The notes: generated by a model from the letters alone, not told the origin. A stretch of DNA of 64,000 nt from Chryseobacterium oryzae (GCF_022811665.1 NZ_CP094529.1:1240001-1304000), one strand, 5' to 3'; positions 44,364 to 53,996 are shown, counted from the first letter of the stretch. Made by a program: numbers and translations.

Positions 44364-44780
44364 TTAAACTGCTGCTTTTGGATAAAGGTTACTAAAAATA
44401 GAATTAGTTTCTTTCCCAAAAAGGCAAGAGAAAATATTCTGAAATTCATGGATATATTTGCATTTAATAGCATTTCCATAAATTTTCAAACCTTCAATTA
44501 CTTTTTTAGATCTTAAATCTATATCATACTTAATAAAAGATTCAGGTCTTTCATATCTAATTTGATGCATGGAAGTGTAAGTTTTGGCAAAACCAAACCT
44601 CTCTAGCCAATCTTCCGTAATTTTTATGGGTTTAATTTCATCTGCCGGAAGAGATATAGCATGCTCTTCATTTTCAATTCTTACAAAATAATTATCATTA
44701 TTCTGAAAAATTTCAACGATATTAAAAATCTCATCGTTGTATTCAACTAAATTTTTAATTTTTAAATCTGTAACTTTCAT
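44364..44780 (-). CDS. hypothetical protein of a Bacteroidetes accessory family (138 aa)
   Basis: The features ITEDWLERFGF and YIHEFQNIFSCLFGKE match a family seen in Bacteroidetes chromosomes and phages with patterns such as W..FGF and YVHELQN..F.L.G.EL. The function is unknown. The N-terminal half (LVEYNDEIFNIVEIFQNND) suggests a small beta-barrel or SH3-like module. There is no signal peptide. It is monocistronic, between the SemiSWEET terminator and the carotenoid cluster. Confidence 0.72.
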   Translation of the reverse strand: MKVTDLKIKNLVEYNDEIFNIVEIFQNNDNYFVRIENEEHAISLPADEIKPIKITEDWLERFGFAKTYTSMHQIRYERPESFIKYDIDLRSKKVIEGLKIYGNAIKCKYIHEFQNIFSCLFGKETNSIFSNLYPKAAV

Positions 44781-44923
44781 AATATTTAGGGTGTATGGCG
44801 TTAATACTTATCTAAAACTGTATTTACAAATACTATGCCCGACATGATTAAAAATTGCCTTTCAATACTGTTTTTTCAAATTTTTTTAATATTTTACTAA
44901 AAACTATAAATTCTGTAGCCCGA

Positions 44924-46213
44924 TTATTCTTTAACAGCTTTTTTATAAATTTCTAAAGCTCTTTCTCTTGCCAATTTGTGTTCTACAATAGGACTGATTT
45001 CTAAGTCTTTTTCTGAAAGCCATGTATTGACATATACTTCATCTCCATCGAATTTTTTTGCCTGTTCGGACGGATTGAAAATTCTGAAATAAGGAGCTGC
45101 ATCGCAACCACAACCGGCCGCCCACTGCCAGTTTCCGTTGTTGGAAGAAAGTTCGTAGTCTAAGAGTTTTTCTGCGAAATAGGCTTCTCCCCATCGCCAG
45201 TCAATTAGAAGATGTTTGGTGAGAAAACTGGCGGTAACCATTCGGATTCTGTTATGCATAAAGCCGGTTTCGTTGAGTTGTTTCATCCCTGCATCTACAA
45301 GTGGATAACCGGTTTTTCCTTCGCACCAGAGTTTGAATTCTTTTTCATTGTTTCTCCAATTTATTTTTTCATATTTTTCCTTAAAACAGCGGGTGATAAC
45401 TTTTGGGAAATGATAGAGAATCTGCATGAAAAACTCTCTCCAAATAAGTTCGTTCAGCCAAATTTCGTTGTGCTGTGAAGCAAATTCAACGCATTTTTTT
45501 ACAGAAATAGTTCCAAATCTGAGTGCTACACCCAATTTTGTAGTATCATCCAGACCGGGAAAATCTCTGTTTTTATCATAAGATTCTATTTTTTTCTTGT
45601 TTAAAACTGGTTTTTGAAATGTATATTCTGTTTTTTTGAACCCAATATCTTTTAAACTATGAACTGTATTGAATTTTTGAGGTTTAAAATTTTTAAAATT
45701 GGTGGTTGAAGCTTTAATTTCAGTTTTTTTCAGCAGCAATTTCCATTTTTTGGAATAAGGAGTAAAAACAGTGTAGGGAAGTCCGTTTTCTTTTACAACA
45801 TCATTTTTCTCAAAAATTACCTGATCTTTAAAATCTTTGAAAAGAATATTGCTGACATTCAATAGCTGAGCTATTTTTTGATCTCTATTAATTGCAGATG
45901 GTTCATAATCACGATTACAGAAAACGGTATCAACTTCATATTCTTTGATGATTTTTTTAAAAATATCTTCGGGTTTTCCGAGATAAGTTTTCAGAGTACT
46001 TCCATATTTTTTCAATTCATTATTAATTAGTTCTAAAGACTGATGGATGTAATCTAGCCTTTTGTCTTCCTTGTTTTCTAACTGATTGAGAATTTCTGTG
46101 TCGAAAATGAATATGGGTAACACTTTTGGTTCTGAATGTAAGGCTTCACTCAATCCTGTATTATCTTCAAGCCGAAGATCTCTTCTGAACCAGAAAATAT
46201 TAATTTTGCTCAT
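44924..46213 (-). CDS. phr: deoxyribodipyrimidine photolyase / cryptochrome
   Basis: A 429-aa flavoprotein that repairs UV-induced pyrimidine dimers using light. The N-terminal Rossmann part begins INIFWFRRDLRLEDNTGLSE, and the FAD domain has LNELIWREFFMQILYHFPKV, GYPLVDAGMKQLNETGFMHN and NNGNWQWAAGCGCDAAPYFR (the Trp/Asn pocket of CPD photolyases). It is the last gene of the carotenoid operon and overlaps the lycopene cyclase gene by 14 bases. Linking photolyase with pigment genes fits a light-protection unit. Confidence 0.95.
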   Translation of the reverse strand: MSKINIFWFRRDLRLEDNTGLSEALHSEPKVLPIFIFDTEILNQLENKEDKRLDYIHQSLELINNELKKYGSTLKTYLGKPEDIFKKIIKEYEVDTVFCNRDYEPSAINRDQKIAQLLNVSNILFKDFKDQVIFEKNDVVKENGLPYTVFTPYSKKWKLLLKKTEIKASTTNFKNFKPQKFNTVHSLKDIGFKKTEYTFQKPVLNKKKIESYDKNRDFPGLDDTTKLGVALRFGTISVKKCVEFASQHNEIWLNELIWREFFMQILYHFPKVITRCFKEKYEKINWRNNEKEFKLWCEGKTGYPLVDAGMKQLNETGFMHNRIRMVTASFLTKHLLIDWRWGEAYFAEKLLDYELSSNNGNWQWAAGCGCDAAPYFRIFNPSEQAKKFDGDEVYVNTWLSEKDLEISPIVEHKLARERALEIYKKAVKE

Positions 46214-46892
46214 TTCTTTTAAATTTTTGAAAGAAAAATAAGTTCCATAAAATCATTTCGTAGCCGTAAACAGCATCTTCAACAGGAATGGTAAGCATTC
46301 TGAAACCCATAAAATCTTTAGGATTATAATTAACGATAGGAGTGTCTAAACCTGTTCCTGTAAGAATTCCATTTACTGCAAAGAATCCGGGCATGAGAAT
46401 AAAATAAATAAAGGATGCTTTACCAATCCAACGTACTTTTAAAATGAAAAATAAAGTAAGAAGTGTTGCGGCTGTAGTTATAAAAGTTACCAATGAGTAA
46501 ATTTTGTCTCTGAAAATAATTGCCAGAATAATGCAAGTAATTATAGAGAAAACCACAAGAAATTTTTCAGCGTTTTTGTTCCAGTCTAATCTGAAAAAAA
46601 GATCCAGACAGTAATAGGTAAAAACGCAGGAAAAAGGAATACAGATAAAAAAAAGCAATTCTTCTATCGGTAATCCTAAAATTCTGATTCCGATGAGATA
46701 ACGGTCATTAAACCACCAAACTCCATGAGCGGTAAACCAAATATCCCAGGCAATAAAAAACACGGCAACAACGATTGATGCTGATAAAAAAGCCTTAAAA
46801 TGTCTGTTAAATTTTATTTTAGGATGAAATGAAAAAATAAAACAGATAATTACCGCAAAAAAATTAACTGCGAGATAGATATAATGCGACAT
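46200..46892 (-). CDS. lycopene cyclase (CrtYcd-type membrane protein)
   Basis: A 230-aa membrane protein with about seven helices and two tandem lycopene-cyclase domains fused head to tail. The catalytic signature PIEELLFFICIPF occurs in the first half and PVEDAVYGYEMILW in the second. It cyclises lycopene to beta-carotene. This heterodimer-derived fusion type is the usual one in flavobacteria. The start abuts crtZ (46893) and the stop overlaps photolyase. Confidence 0.92.
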   Translation of the reverse strand: MSHYIYLAVNFFAVIICFIFSFHPKIKFNRHFKAFLSASIVVAVFFIAWDIWFTAHGVWWFNDRYLIGIRILGLPIEELLFFICIPFSCVFTYYCLDLFFRLDWNKNAEKFLVVFSIITCIILAIIFRDKIYSLVTFITTAATLLTLFFILKVRWIGKASFIYFILMPGFFAVNGILTGTGLDTPIVNYNPKDFMGFRMLTIPVEDAVYGYEMILWNLFFFQKFKRNEQN

Positions 46893-47351
46893 TTATGCTT
46901 TAGTTTTATTAAAAAACATTCTGAAATATTTTATTGGAACCCACAGAAATCCAAAACACTCTCCATGTTCTTTATGTGTATGTTTATGATGTTGCTTGTG
47001 TCCTCTTCTAATAGCAAGCAAATAGGGGTTTTTGGTGTTTTTGAGAATTTTAAATCTTTGATGAATGAAAATATCATGCACAAAAAAATAAGCCATTCCG
47101 TACAGTGTAATTCCTAAAGCTATATAAAAATAGGCGTTAAAATTTTTGATGGTTCCATAATACATCAAAGCAATTGTAGGTATTGCGAATATGACAAAAA
47201 AATAATCATTTCTTTCCATTTTACCTTCAGTGCTGTGGTCATGATGATCTCTGTGAAGAGTCCACAAAAATCCGTGCATGACGTATTTATGAATTAGCCA
47301 TGTAATGCCTTCCATCAAGAAAAATGTAATAAGAATAATTAGAAAATTCAT
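46893..47351 (-). CDS. crtZ: beta-carotene hydroxylase (CrtZ)
   Basis: A 152-aa diiron membrane hydroxylase that converts beta-carotene to zeaxanthin. The His clusters are HKYVMH, HRDHHDHS, HDIFIHQRF and HKQHHKHTHKEH, the pattern of the fatty-acid hydroxylase/CrtZ family. The hydrophobic segments lie between them. It is adjacent to lycopene cyclase with no gap, so zeaxanthin is the predicted product of the operon. Confidence 0.94.
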   Translation of the reverse strand: MNFLIILITFFLMEGITWLIHKYVMHGFLWTLHRDHHDHSTEGKMERNDYFFVIFAIPTIALMYYGTIKNFNAYFYIALGITLYGMAYFFVHDIFIHQRFKILKNTKNPYLLAIRRGHKQHHKHTHKEHGECFGFLWVPIKYFRMFFNKTKA

Positions 47352-47359
47352 ATAATAAT

Positions 47360-47821
47360 CTATTTATGATTAAACATTTTATCTAAAACCTGTGTTCGGT
47401 AATCGAAAATATGTTTCAATTTCTTTTTAACAAGTAGTATATGAGCTATTTCTCCAAGAAATCCTAAGGGAAGTTCATAATCTACTTTATCTTTCATGAG
47501 AACTCCATTTTCATTTTCTATGAATTCATGATGGTGGTTCCAAAGTTTATAAGGTCCTTTTTCCTGAAAGTCTGTGAAACTTTTCCGGTCATTTACTTCT
47601 ATAATTTTGGTTTGCCAAGACATTTTAATATTCAGTAAAGGAGAAACGTAATAATCAATGATCATTCCTTCGTAAATAGCATCATCCGAAAACTTTGTTC
47701 TCACAATAAAGTTCATTTCTTTCGGAGTAATTTTAGAAAGATTATTTGCAGATGAGAAAAACTTCCACGCTTCATCGATGGTACAATTTAGCTGTTGTTC
47801 TCGATATAATTGATGAATCAT
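47360..47821 (-). CDS. SRPBCC (START-like) family protein of the carotenoid operon
   Basis: A 153-aa single-domain START-like fold (LNCTIDEAWKFFSSANNLSK, GMIIDYYVSPLLNIKMSW, LWNHHHEFIENENGVLMKDK). Such proteins bind hydrophobic ligands, and in flavobacterial carotenoid clusters one member is regularly found between crtB and crtZ. It may bind a carotenoid intermediate, but this is an inference from position. It is 8 bases from crtZ. Confidence 0.88.
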   Translation of the reverse strand: MIHQLYREQQLNCTIDEAWKFFSSANNLSKITPKEMNFIVRTKFSDDAIYEGMIIDYYVSPLLNIKMSWQTKIIEVNDRKSFTDFQEKGPYKLWNHHHEFIENENGVLMKDKVDYELPLGFLGEIAHILLVKKKLKHIFDYRTQVLDKMFNHK

Positions 47822-47868
47822 TTTTTTTGAATTTTAAAATTTTAGGATATTATTTTCCATTATTAATT

Positions 47869-48705
47869 TTAAAGCAACGACATTTTGTATTGTACATAAC
47901 TGCTCATCATTAAAGAGAATTTTCTACCGTTTGAGATTCTTATCCTTTGATTGATTATTTTATTTGCTGAAGTTTTTTTAATTTTTTTAAACAAAGAAAT
48001 ATAATAGCGATATGCAAGATAAACTCCGAATTTTGATGATGTAGGAAGCTTTTTTATTCCTTCCAAAGCTTCTTTAAATTCGTCGTAAATTTCCTTTTCT
48101 ATTTGATTTTTTACAATATTATCGAAGTAAGAAATGTCTACATTCGGAAAATAGCATCTTCCAAGAACATGATAATCGTCTTTCATATCTCGTAAAAAAT
48201 TAACTTTCTGAAAAGCAGAGCCAAGCTTCATGGCGAATGGTTTTAATTTTGAGAAAAGTTCTTTGTCGCCGTTTACAAAAATGTGCAGACACATGAGTCC
48301 TACCACTTCAGCGGAACCCAAAATATATTCTTTATAAAGTTCAGAATCATAATCAATCTTTTGGAGATCCATTTCCATGCTTTTAAGAAACTGATTGATG
48401 AGTTGTACATCAATATTATACCTATGTACGGTTTGCTGGAAGCATTGTAAAATAGGATTAAGCGAAATTTTTTCCGTTAAAGCCTGATTGGTCTGCTCAC
48501 GAAATCTTTTTAAAAGGGTAGAGCGGTCGTAACCGTGAAAACTGTCAACAATTTCATCGGCAAGTCTTACATAGCCGTATATTGCATACACAGAATTGCG
48601 GATGTTGGGAGAAAGTGCCAAAATACCAAGAGAAAAACTCGTGCTGTATTGCCTGGTGGTTTGTTTACTAATCTTATAAGAAAGTTCATCGAAAAGTTTT
48701 TTCAT
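47869..48705 (-). CDS. crtB: phytoene synthase (CrtB)
   Basis: A 278-aa trans-isoprenyl diphosphate synthase that joins two geranylgeranyl diphosphates to phytoene. The two Asp-rich motifs are DEIVDSFHG (residues near 55) and DMKDDYHVLGR (LRDMKDDYH), with AEVVGLMCL between them. The start at 48705 (MKKLFDELSYKISKQTTRQY) lies 10 bases after the crtI stop at 48716. The alternative at 48741 would overlap crtI. Confidence 0.95.
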   Translation of the reverse strand: MKKLFDELSYKISKQTTRQYSTSFSLGILALSPNIRNSVYAIYGYVRLADEIVDSFHGYDRSTLLKRFREQTNQALTEKISLNPILQCFQQTVHRYNIDVQLINQFLKSMEMDLQKIDYDSELYKEYILGSAEVVGLMCLHIFVNGDKELFSKLKPFAMKLGSAFQKVNFLRDMKDDYHVLGRCYFPNVDISYFDNIVKNQIEKEIYDEFKEALEGIKKLPTSSKFGVYLAYRYYISLFKKIKKTSANKIINQRIRISNGRKFSLMMSSYVQYKMSLL

Positions 48706-48715
48706 AATATTTTGT

Positions 48716-50182
48716 TTATTTGGAGGCTTCTGTTGCTGCAATTTTCCCTGAAATTATAGAGGGCGGAACACCTGGTCCCGGAACGGTTAACTGCCCTGTA
48801 TAAAAAAGGTTTTTAATTTTTTTATTTCTTAAGGATGGCTTTAAAACTGCTGTCTGGTTTAATGTATTCGCCAAACCATATGCATTGCCTTCATAAGCAT
48901 GATAATCTTCTTTGAAGTTTTGAATGCAGTAGCTTCTTTTATATTCTATCTTTTCAGAAATATTGGTGGTTTTGGTGTGTTTTTCAAGTCTTAAAATCAT
49001 TTCTTGAAAATATTTTTCTCTCATTTCTTCGCTGTCGGTAATTCCTGTAGCAATAGGCATGAGGAGAAATATATTTTCGCCGTTTTCTGGGGCTACATTT
49101 TTATCTGTTTTAGATGGACAACATGCATAAAAAAGAGGTTTTGTAGGCCATTTCTTGTCGGTATAAATTTCTGCAGTATGAAGATCAAGATCATGCTCAA
49201 AAAATAGAGTGTGGTGTTTTAGATTGGGGATTTTTTCTTTAAATCCTAAATAAAAAATAAGACATGATGGAGCAAAAGTTTTATTTTTCCAATATTCCTC
49301 ATTATAATTTCTATATTTTTCCGGAATTAATTTTTGTTCTGTATGATGGTAATCGGAAGAAGCGATAATGGTATCGAAAACAATTTCTTCATCATTTACA
49401 GTAATAGAACGTACTTTAGAATTACTTACATTAATTTTTTCTACGGCTGCATTAAGATGAATTTTTACGCCATTTTCAAGGCAAATTTCTTTCATTGCTT
49501 CAATCACTTTGTAAAATCCGCCCATAGGATACCAAGTACCAAGTTTGTAACCGCCGTAGTTCATTAAGCTGTAGAGTGCGGGGATATCTTTTGGAGCGGC
49601 TCCGAGAAAAATTACCGGAAATTCCATTAACATAATTAATTTCGGATGAGCGAAATGTTTTCTCACAAAACGATGAAAATTAGAAAGTAAATCTAATTTT
49701 AGAGCACTTTTGGCAATCTTTGGTGATACAAATTCCAGCCAAGAATGACAGGGTTTAATCACAAAATCTTTCATCCCCACTTCATATTTATATTGAGCAT
49801 CTTTCATGAAGTCATCCAGCTTATTTCCAGCTCCCGATTCAGTTTGTTCAAAAAGATTTCTCATTTCCTGATAAGATTGTGGAAGCGACATATTTCCATC
49901 TTCAAAAACCATTTCAAACTGAGGATCTAAAGGAATAAGTTCATAATAATCTGAACTTTTTCTGTCGAAGTCATTAAAAAAATCTTCAATAATATCGGGC
50001 ATCCAATACCAGCTTGGTCCCATATCGAATACATAGCCGTTATCGGTAGAAAACTGTCTTGCACGTCCTCCAATGCTGTCGTTTTTTTCAAAAATATGAA
50101 CTTCATGACCGTTTTTTGCCGAGTATGCTGCAGTAGAAAGTCCTGAAAATCCTGAGCCGATAATTGCTATTTTTTTAGACAT
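48716..50182 (-). CDS. crtI: phytoene desaturase (CrtI)
   Basis: A 488-aa FAD-dependent desaturase that converts phytoene to lycopene at the membrane. The N-terminus is the FAD Rossmann motif KKIAIIGSGFSGLSTAAYSA, then EKNDSIGGRARQF, and the C-terminus carries FYTGQLTVPGPGVPPSIISG. It begins 2 bases after the marR stop. The operon order marR-crtI-crtB-SRPBCC-crtZ-cyclase-phr is typical for flavobacterial zeaxanthin clusters. Confidence 0.96.
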   Translation of the reverse strand: MSKKIAIIGSGFSGLSTAAYSAKNGHEVHIFEKNDSIGGRARQFSTDNGYVFDMGPSWYWMPDIIEDFFNDFDRKSSDYYELIPLDPQFEMVFEDGNMSLPQSYQEMRNLFEQTESGAGNKLDDFMKDAQYKYEVGMKDFVIKPCHSWLEFVSPKIAKSALKLDLLSNFHRFVRKHFAHPKLIMLMEFPVIFLGAAPKDIPALYSLMNYGGYKLGTWYPMGGFYKVIEAMKEICLENGVKIHLNAAVEKINVSNSKVRSITVNDEEIVFDTIIASSDYHHTEQKLIPEKYRNYNEEYWKNKTFAPSCLIFYLGFKEKIPNLKHHTLFFEHDLDLHTAEIYTDKKWPTKPLFYACCPSKTDKNVAPENGENIFLLMPIATGITDSEEMREKYFQEMILRLEKHTKTTNISEKIEYKRSYCIQNFKEDYHAYEGNAYGLANTLNQTAVLKPSLRNKKIKNLFYTGQLTVPGPGVPPSIISGKIAATEASK

Positions 50183-50184
50183 AA

Positions 50185-50853
50185 TTAATTATTATTGAAT
50201 GAATACTCAGAATAAACAGTTTCTATTAAGTTTTTAGTGTCAATATTTCTGCCAAAAATTTCAGAATGAAAATGATCGAGTTTATTAAGCAACCTTATTA
50301 GTTCATTTTTTTCTGAGTTGGTGAGATTTCCGCTTACAATTCTGGTTGCTTTGCGGATGTTGTTCATTTGTTTTTCGAGAACATCCAGACCTTTTTGGGT
50401 TATGCTGATTATTTTAGTTCTTTTATCAATATCAGAATCTTTCTGTAATACCCATTTTTGATTAATCAGTCTGTTGATGGTGAGAATTCCGACTGGTTTT
50501 TCCTGAACATTTCTTTTGATAAGTTCTGTTTTAGACATTTCTCCGAAAGATTTCAGATTAATGAGATAAATGAATTCTTCCTGTGTAGAAAATTCAGAAT
50601 CGAAAATAGCAGATTTGGAGTACGTTTTTGCATATCTGTTGAGATGCACTAATAAAGTGCTTATTGCACTTTCTGCACTTCTTCCGTTTTCTTTTCCGTC
50701 CCAATAAATAGTGTTATCACTTGTGGTGGCTGAATGGTTATCGGAAATCCAACTTTTAAAACCTTCAATATCTGCGGTGTAAAGATTGTTTTTATTTTCA
50801 GAATCAAACTTTTCCAGCAGATGAATAACATCTTTCGTCAATTTGTAATTCAT
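50185..50853 (-). CDS. MarR-family regulator of the carotenoid operon
   Basis: A 222-aa regulator, longer than usual MarR (about 140) because of an N-terminal region of some 90 residues. The winged helix is [40 protein letters not shown] and DIDKRTKIISITQKGLDVLE. It is the first gene of the crt operon and is therefore likely autoregulatory. The ligand is unknown. Confidence 0.9.
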   Translation of the reverse strand: MNYKLTKDVIHLLEKFDSENKNNLYTADIEGFKSWISDNHSATTSDNTIYWDGKENGRSAESAISTLLVHLNRYAKTYSKSAIFDSEFSTQEEFIYLINLKSFGEMSKTELIKRNVQEKPVGILTINRLINQKWVLQKDSDIDKRTKIISITQKGLDVLEKQMNNIRKATRIVSGNLTNSEKNELIRLLNKLDHFHSEIFGRNIDTKNLIETVYSEYSFNNN

Positions 50854-50871
50854 AATTCCATTAATTGTTTA

Positions 50872-50879
50872 CAAATATA
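50872..50879 (-). promoter_or_regulatory. -7 box for the carotenoid operon
   Basis: TATATTTG on the minus strand (TAnnTTTG), 19 bases before the marR ATG. Confidence 0.6.
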
Positions 50880-50936
50880 TTAAAATAATCAAATAAAAGT
50901 ATATTTATAAACTTAATTTGTTCTTGAAATTATTTA

Positions 50937-50967
50937 TTGCATAATTTATTTAATCGTTGTAGCTTTG
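50937..50967 (+). promoter_or_regulatory. consensus promoter of the 598-aa gene
   Basis: TTG (50937-50939), 20 bases, and TAGCTTTG (50960-50967) match both Bacteroidetes boxes. It rules out the upstream start at 50937 and supports 51009 or 51033. Confidence 0.65.
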
Positions 50968-51032
50968 TAAACGGTTTTAGGTTTCAGATCAATCAGCTTC
51001 ATAGAAGTATGAAGCAAATTTTATATATAAAA

Positions 51033-52829
51033 ATGATCAACAAACCTTTACATACATTTCATATCCCGGTAATGGGATTGGCTTATACGATAGACAGCCC
51101 AATTCGGGTAGCTCAATACGGAATTTCTTCAGTTGTATCTATTATTGATGATGATATCATCGAGAAGATGAAAAATTTCTATAACTCTAAATTCAATTTA
51201 AATTATCAGGAAATATCCAAAAAAACGGAAGATTACCGTGCGAAAAGAATTACAGATTATCTTGATATGATGGATGATGTTGTAACCAAAAAGTTTGATG
51301 CTTTTAAAGAAGAAATTTCTAAAAGTAAGGAGTCTTTACAAAATTTCCTGTCGATTATTCCGCAATATTCGGATATGAAAAAAGGATTGACAGAAATTCT
51401 TAATCAGGGAGATTTCATAAGTTCTAAAATAAAAAGTTTTTTGGAAAGTAATTTTTCTCCCGGAAGTATTGATGTTAATATTATGACTAAAGTTGATAAA
51501 GATAACTATAAAAATCAACAGCAGCTTCCGGTAATTTTCAATAATGCACATTCTTCTCTAAGAGGTTTTGCCAACAGTAAATTATCTTCGTCACTGGTAC
51601 TTTCAGCAGGCATGAATCCTCGATTATACAGTTATATTGAAGAGTTTGAAGATTTTTATCCTGATGCCCAAAATTCTATTAAAAAGAAAATAATCCTTAA
51701 AGTAAGCGATTTCCGCTCGGCGATGGTTCAGGGGAATTTTCTGGCAAAGAAAGGTCTTTGGGTTTCAGAATACAGAATAGAGTCTGGTTTAAACTGTGGC
51801 GGTCATGCATTTGCAACCGAAGGTTTATTGCTTGGTCCTATTTTGGAAGAGTTTAAGGCAAAAAAAGAGGAACTGATTTCTTCTGCTCACAGTCTAATGA
51901 TAAAAGCACTTGAACAGAAAAATAAACCTATCCCTTTGCAGCCGCTTGATTTGAATATTACGGTTCAGGGTGGAGTAGGAACTGCTGAAGAACACGACTT
52001 TTTAATCGATAATTTCGAAATAAGCAGTGTAGGTTGGGGTTCTCCTTTTCTTTTGGTTCCTGAAGCCACCTGTGTGGATAAAGAAACCCGAAAACTTTTG
52101 GCAGATTCTAAAGAAAATGATTATTTCCTGAGTAATATTTCTCCTCTTGGTGTACCTTTCAATACCGTAAAAGGAACATCCAACGAAATTTTAAGAAGAC
52201 AAAAAGAACAACGAAACAGATTGGGAAGTTCTTGTCCCAAGAAATTACTGGCTCTGAGCAAAGAATATTCTCCGGAAGGAACTTGTACGGCATCAAAAAA
52301 ATATCAGCAAATCAAAATCGAGGAGCTTGAATCTCAAAAAGAAACACTCTGCGAAAAGGAATTCGAAAAAAAGAAAACTGAGATTACAGAAAAAGCATGT
52401 CTTTGTGTAGGACTTGTAAATTCTGCATATATGGATAATGACATCGAGATAAAAGGAGAAAAACAAGGTGTTGTAATTTGTCCGGGTCCCAATTTAGCCT
52501 ATTTCGATAAAGAAGCTACGCTTCCGGAGATGATTGAACATATTTACGGAAGCAAAAATTTACTTTCTACTCAAAACAGACCGAATATGTTTATTAATGA
52601 ACTGAAAATGTACATCAGTCATTTGCAGAAGGAAGTTTCTTCTTTGCATCAGCCAACTGCTTCTCAAATTAAAAAATGGAATGCTTTTAAAGCCAATATT
52701 CTGGAAGGAATTAATTTTTACAAAAATCTTTTCCAAAACACTTCTTATTTTTCCGGAACAAGGGAGAAAACCATACATCTTTTAGATAATTATGAAGCTG
52801 AAGTAAGTGAAATCACTATAAAAATTTAA
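51033..52829 (+). CDS. large cytoplasmic protein of unknown function (598 aa)
   Basis: I cannot assign a family with confidence. Conserved-looking blocks are LPVIFNNAHSSLRGFANS, RIESGLNCGGHAFATEGLLL, the Gly-rich VQGGVGTAEEHDFLIDNFEI followed by VGWGSPFLLVPEATC, LGVPFNTVKGTSNE, and a Cys-rich C-terminal part (SSCPKKL, EGTCTASKKY, EKACLCVGLVNSAYM). The GGVGTAEEH/GWGSPF region recalls FMN- or phosphate-binding TIM-barrel loops, and the cysteines could bind a metal. The start is 51033 (MINKPLHTFHIPVMGL) or 51009. It is divergent from the carotenoid operon, with its own promoter and terminator. Confidence 0.75.
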   Translation: MINKPLHTFHIPVMGLAYTIDSPIRVAQYGISSVVSIIDDDIIEKMKNFYNSKFNLNYQEISKKTEDYRAKRITDYLDMMDDVVTKKFDAFKEEISKSKESLQNFLSIIPQYSDMKKGLTEILNQGDFISSKIKSFLESNFSPGSIDVNIMTKVDKDNYKNQQQLPVIFNNAHSSLRGFANSKLSSSLVLSAGMNPRLYSYIEEFEDFYPDAQNSIKKKIILKVSDFRSAMVQGNFLAKKGLWVSEYRIESGLNCGGHAFATEGLLLGPILEEFKAKKEELISSAHSLMIKALEQKNKPIPLQPLDLNITVQGGVGTAEEHDFLIDNFEISSVGWGSPFLLVPEATCVDKETRKLLADSKENDYFLSNISPLGVPFNTVKGTSNEILRRQKEQRNRLGSSCPKKLLALSKEYSPEGTCTASKKYQQIKIEELESQKETLCEKEFEKKKTEITEKACLCVGLVNSAYMDNDIEIKGEKQGVVICPGPNLAYFDKEATLPEMIEHIYGSKNLLSTQNRPNMFINELKMYISHLQKEVSSLHQPTASQIKKWNAFKANILEGINFYKNLFQNTSYFSGTREKTIHLLDNYEAEVSEITIKI

Positions 52830-52837
52830 TACAAACT

Positions 52838-52869
52838 AAAAGCTGCTGACAAATATTAGCAGCTTTTTT
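52838..52869 (+). terminator. rho-independent terminator
   Basis: AAAAGCTGCT and AGCAGCTTTT flank a 10-base loop, followed by T. Confidence 0.9.
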
Positions 52870-53273
52870 CTTTTCCAGCTTTTCCTTTTGTTTCTTTTTT
52901 ATTGGGAAATTAACTTTTTTCAAGTTAAACAGTATTTTAATTTAAATATAATTTGCGTTAAATTTATAATAAGAATATTCAAAATATAATGAAAAAAACA
53001 TGAGATTTAATTTTTTCGCTTCTGAATGAATTTGCCATAAAATTTGAGTAGTGTGAATTATTTTAATTGATAATCAATATATATCCATCTATTATTCGTA
53101 TTTAAAAAGCGTTTTAGTAAAACTGATATTTATTTTAATATTATAAATAAATTCTCAAAATTGGGATTTATTAATAACTGTTATAGATAATAATCATTAA
53201 TTTAAACGCATTTTTTTTGAAAATTTGATAATCTTTGAAAATATAATTTTTAAATTGCACACAAATTGAAACG
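52870..53273. other. intergenic region upstream of tetR
   Basis: About 400 bases, extremely AT-rich, with no gene or RNA I can support. TAATCTTTG near 53228-53236 is one base too long for a -7 box. Confidence 0.4.
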
Positions 53274-53900
53274 ATGGCTAGAAAAGTTGTACAAGGTCCT
53301 ATAAGAGACAAAGAAAAAACAAAACAGAAACTGTTGGCAGCAGTGGGGAAGATTCTTAAAACTAAAGGATATTCTGGTTTAATGGTAAGCAAAATTGCTG
53401 CTGTTGCAGGGTTTGATAAAAAACTTATTTATGAGTATTTCGGAAGTACCGATAAACTTATAGACGAATATGTAAAATCTCAGGATTACTGGAGCAGATT
53501 CGAGCTTCAAAACGATGCAGATTTATCCGATGGTGGTAAAGAAATGTCTAAGGTTGCCATTATTAATCAGTTCGACACGCTTAAAAAGAATAAAGAGCTT
53601 CAAAAAATCATGATTTGGGAAATGTCTGAAAGCAGACCAGTTCTTAAAAAACTTTTGGAGCAGAGAGAAATTGTGGGAGAAGAACTGTTCAAAAATATTA
53701 CTGATCCTTATTTTGGAGATCAATCTGAAGACTACAGAGCTATATCTGCAATTTTGGTTGCCGGTGCTTATCATCTTAATCTTTTCACAGGTTATAACGG
53801 AAGTACTTTCTGCGGTATCGATATGAAAAGCGAAGAAGGCAGAGAAAAAATTAAAAAAGCAATTAAAGATATTATCGATTTTGCATACGAAAAGAAGTAG
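53274..53900 (+). CDS. TetR/AcrR-family regulator
   Basis: A 208-aa repressor with the TetR N-terminal HTH (KTKQKLLAAVGKILKTKGYS, VSKIAAVAGFDKKLIYEYFG). The C-terminal ligand domain is all-helical (NKELQKIMIWEMSESRPVLK, ISAILVAGAYHLNLFTGYNG). No efflux or enzyme gene is adjacent in the same operon; dnaX begins 96 bases downstream. Its regulon cannot be inferred from position. Confidence 0.92.
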   Translation: MARKVVQGPIRDKEKTKQKLLAAVGKILKTKGYSGLMVSKIAAVAGFDKKLIYEYFGSTDKLIDEYVKSQDYWSRFELQNDADLSDGGKEMSKVAIINQFDTLKKNKELQKIMIWEMSESRPVLKKLLEQREIVGEELFKNITDPYFGDQSEDYRAISAILVAGAYHLNLFTGYNGSTFCGIDMKSEEGREKIKKAIKDIIDFAYEKK

Positions 53901-53984
53901 TTTGTTCACAACACTTTACCCAACTTTACCGTAATAAAATAGAAATTTGAAATTTTTATACTTTCAGATTAAAACTATATTTCT

Positions 53985-53992
53985 TATTTTTG
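53985..53992 (+). promoter_or_regulatory. -7 box right before dnaX
   Basis: TATTTTTG ends 4 bases before the dnaX ATG. If used, the transcript would start at about the ATG (a leaderless mRNA). There is no clear -33 box. Confidence 0.4.
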
Positions 53993-53996
53993 ACCA

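Noticed and set aside
44364..44780. phage remnant
   Set aside because: Only one family-level resemblance and no other phage gene nearby.
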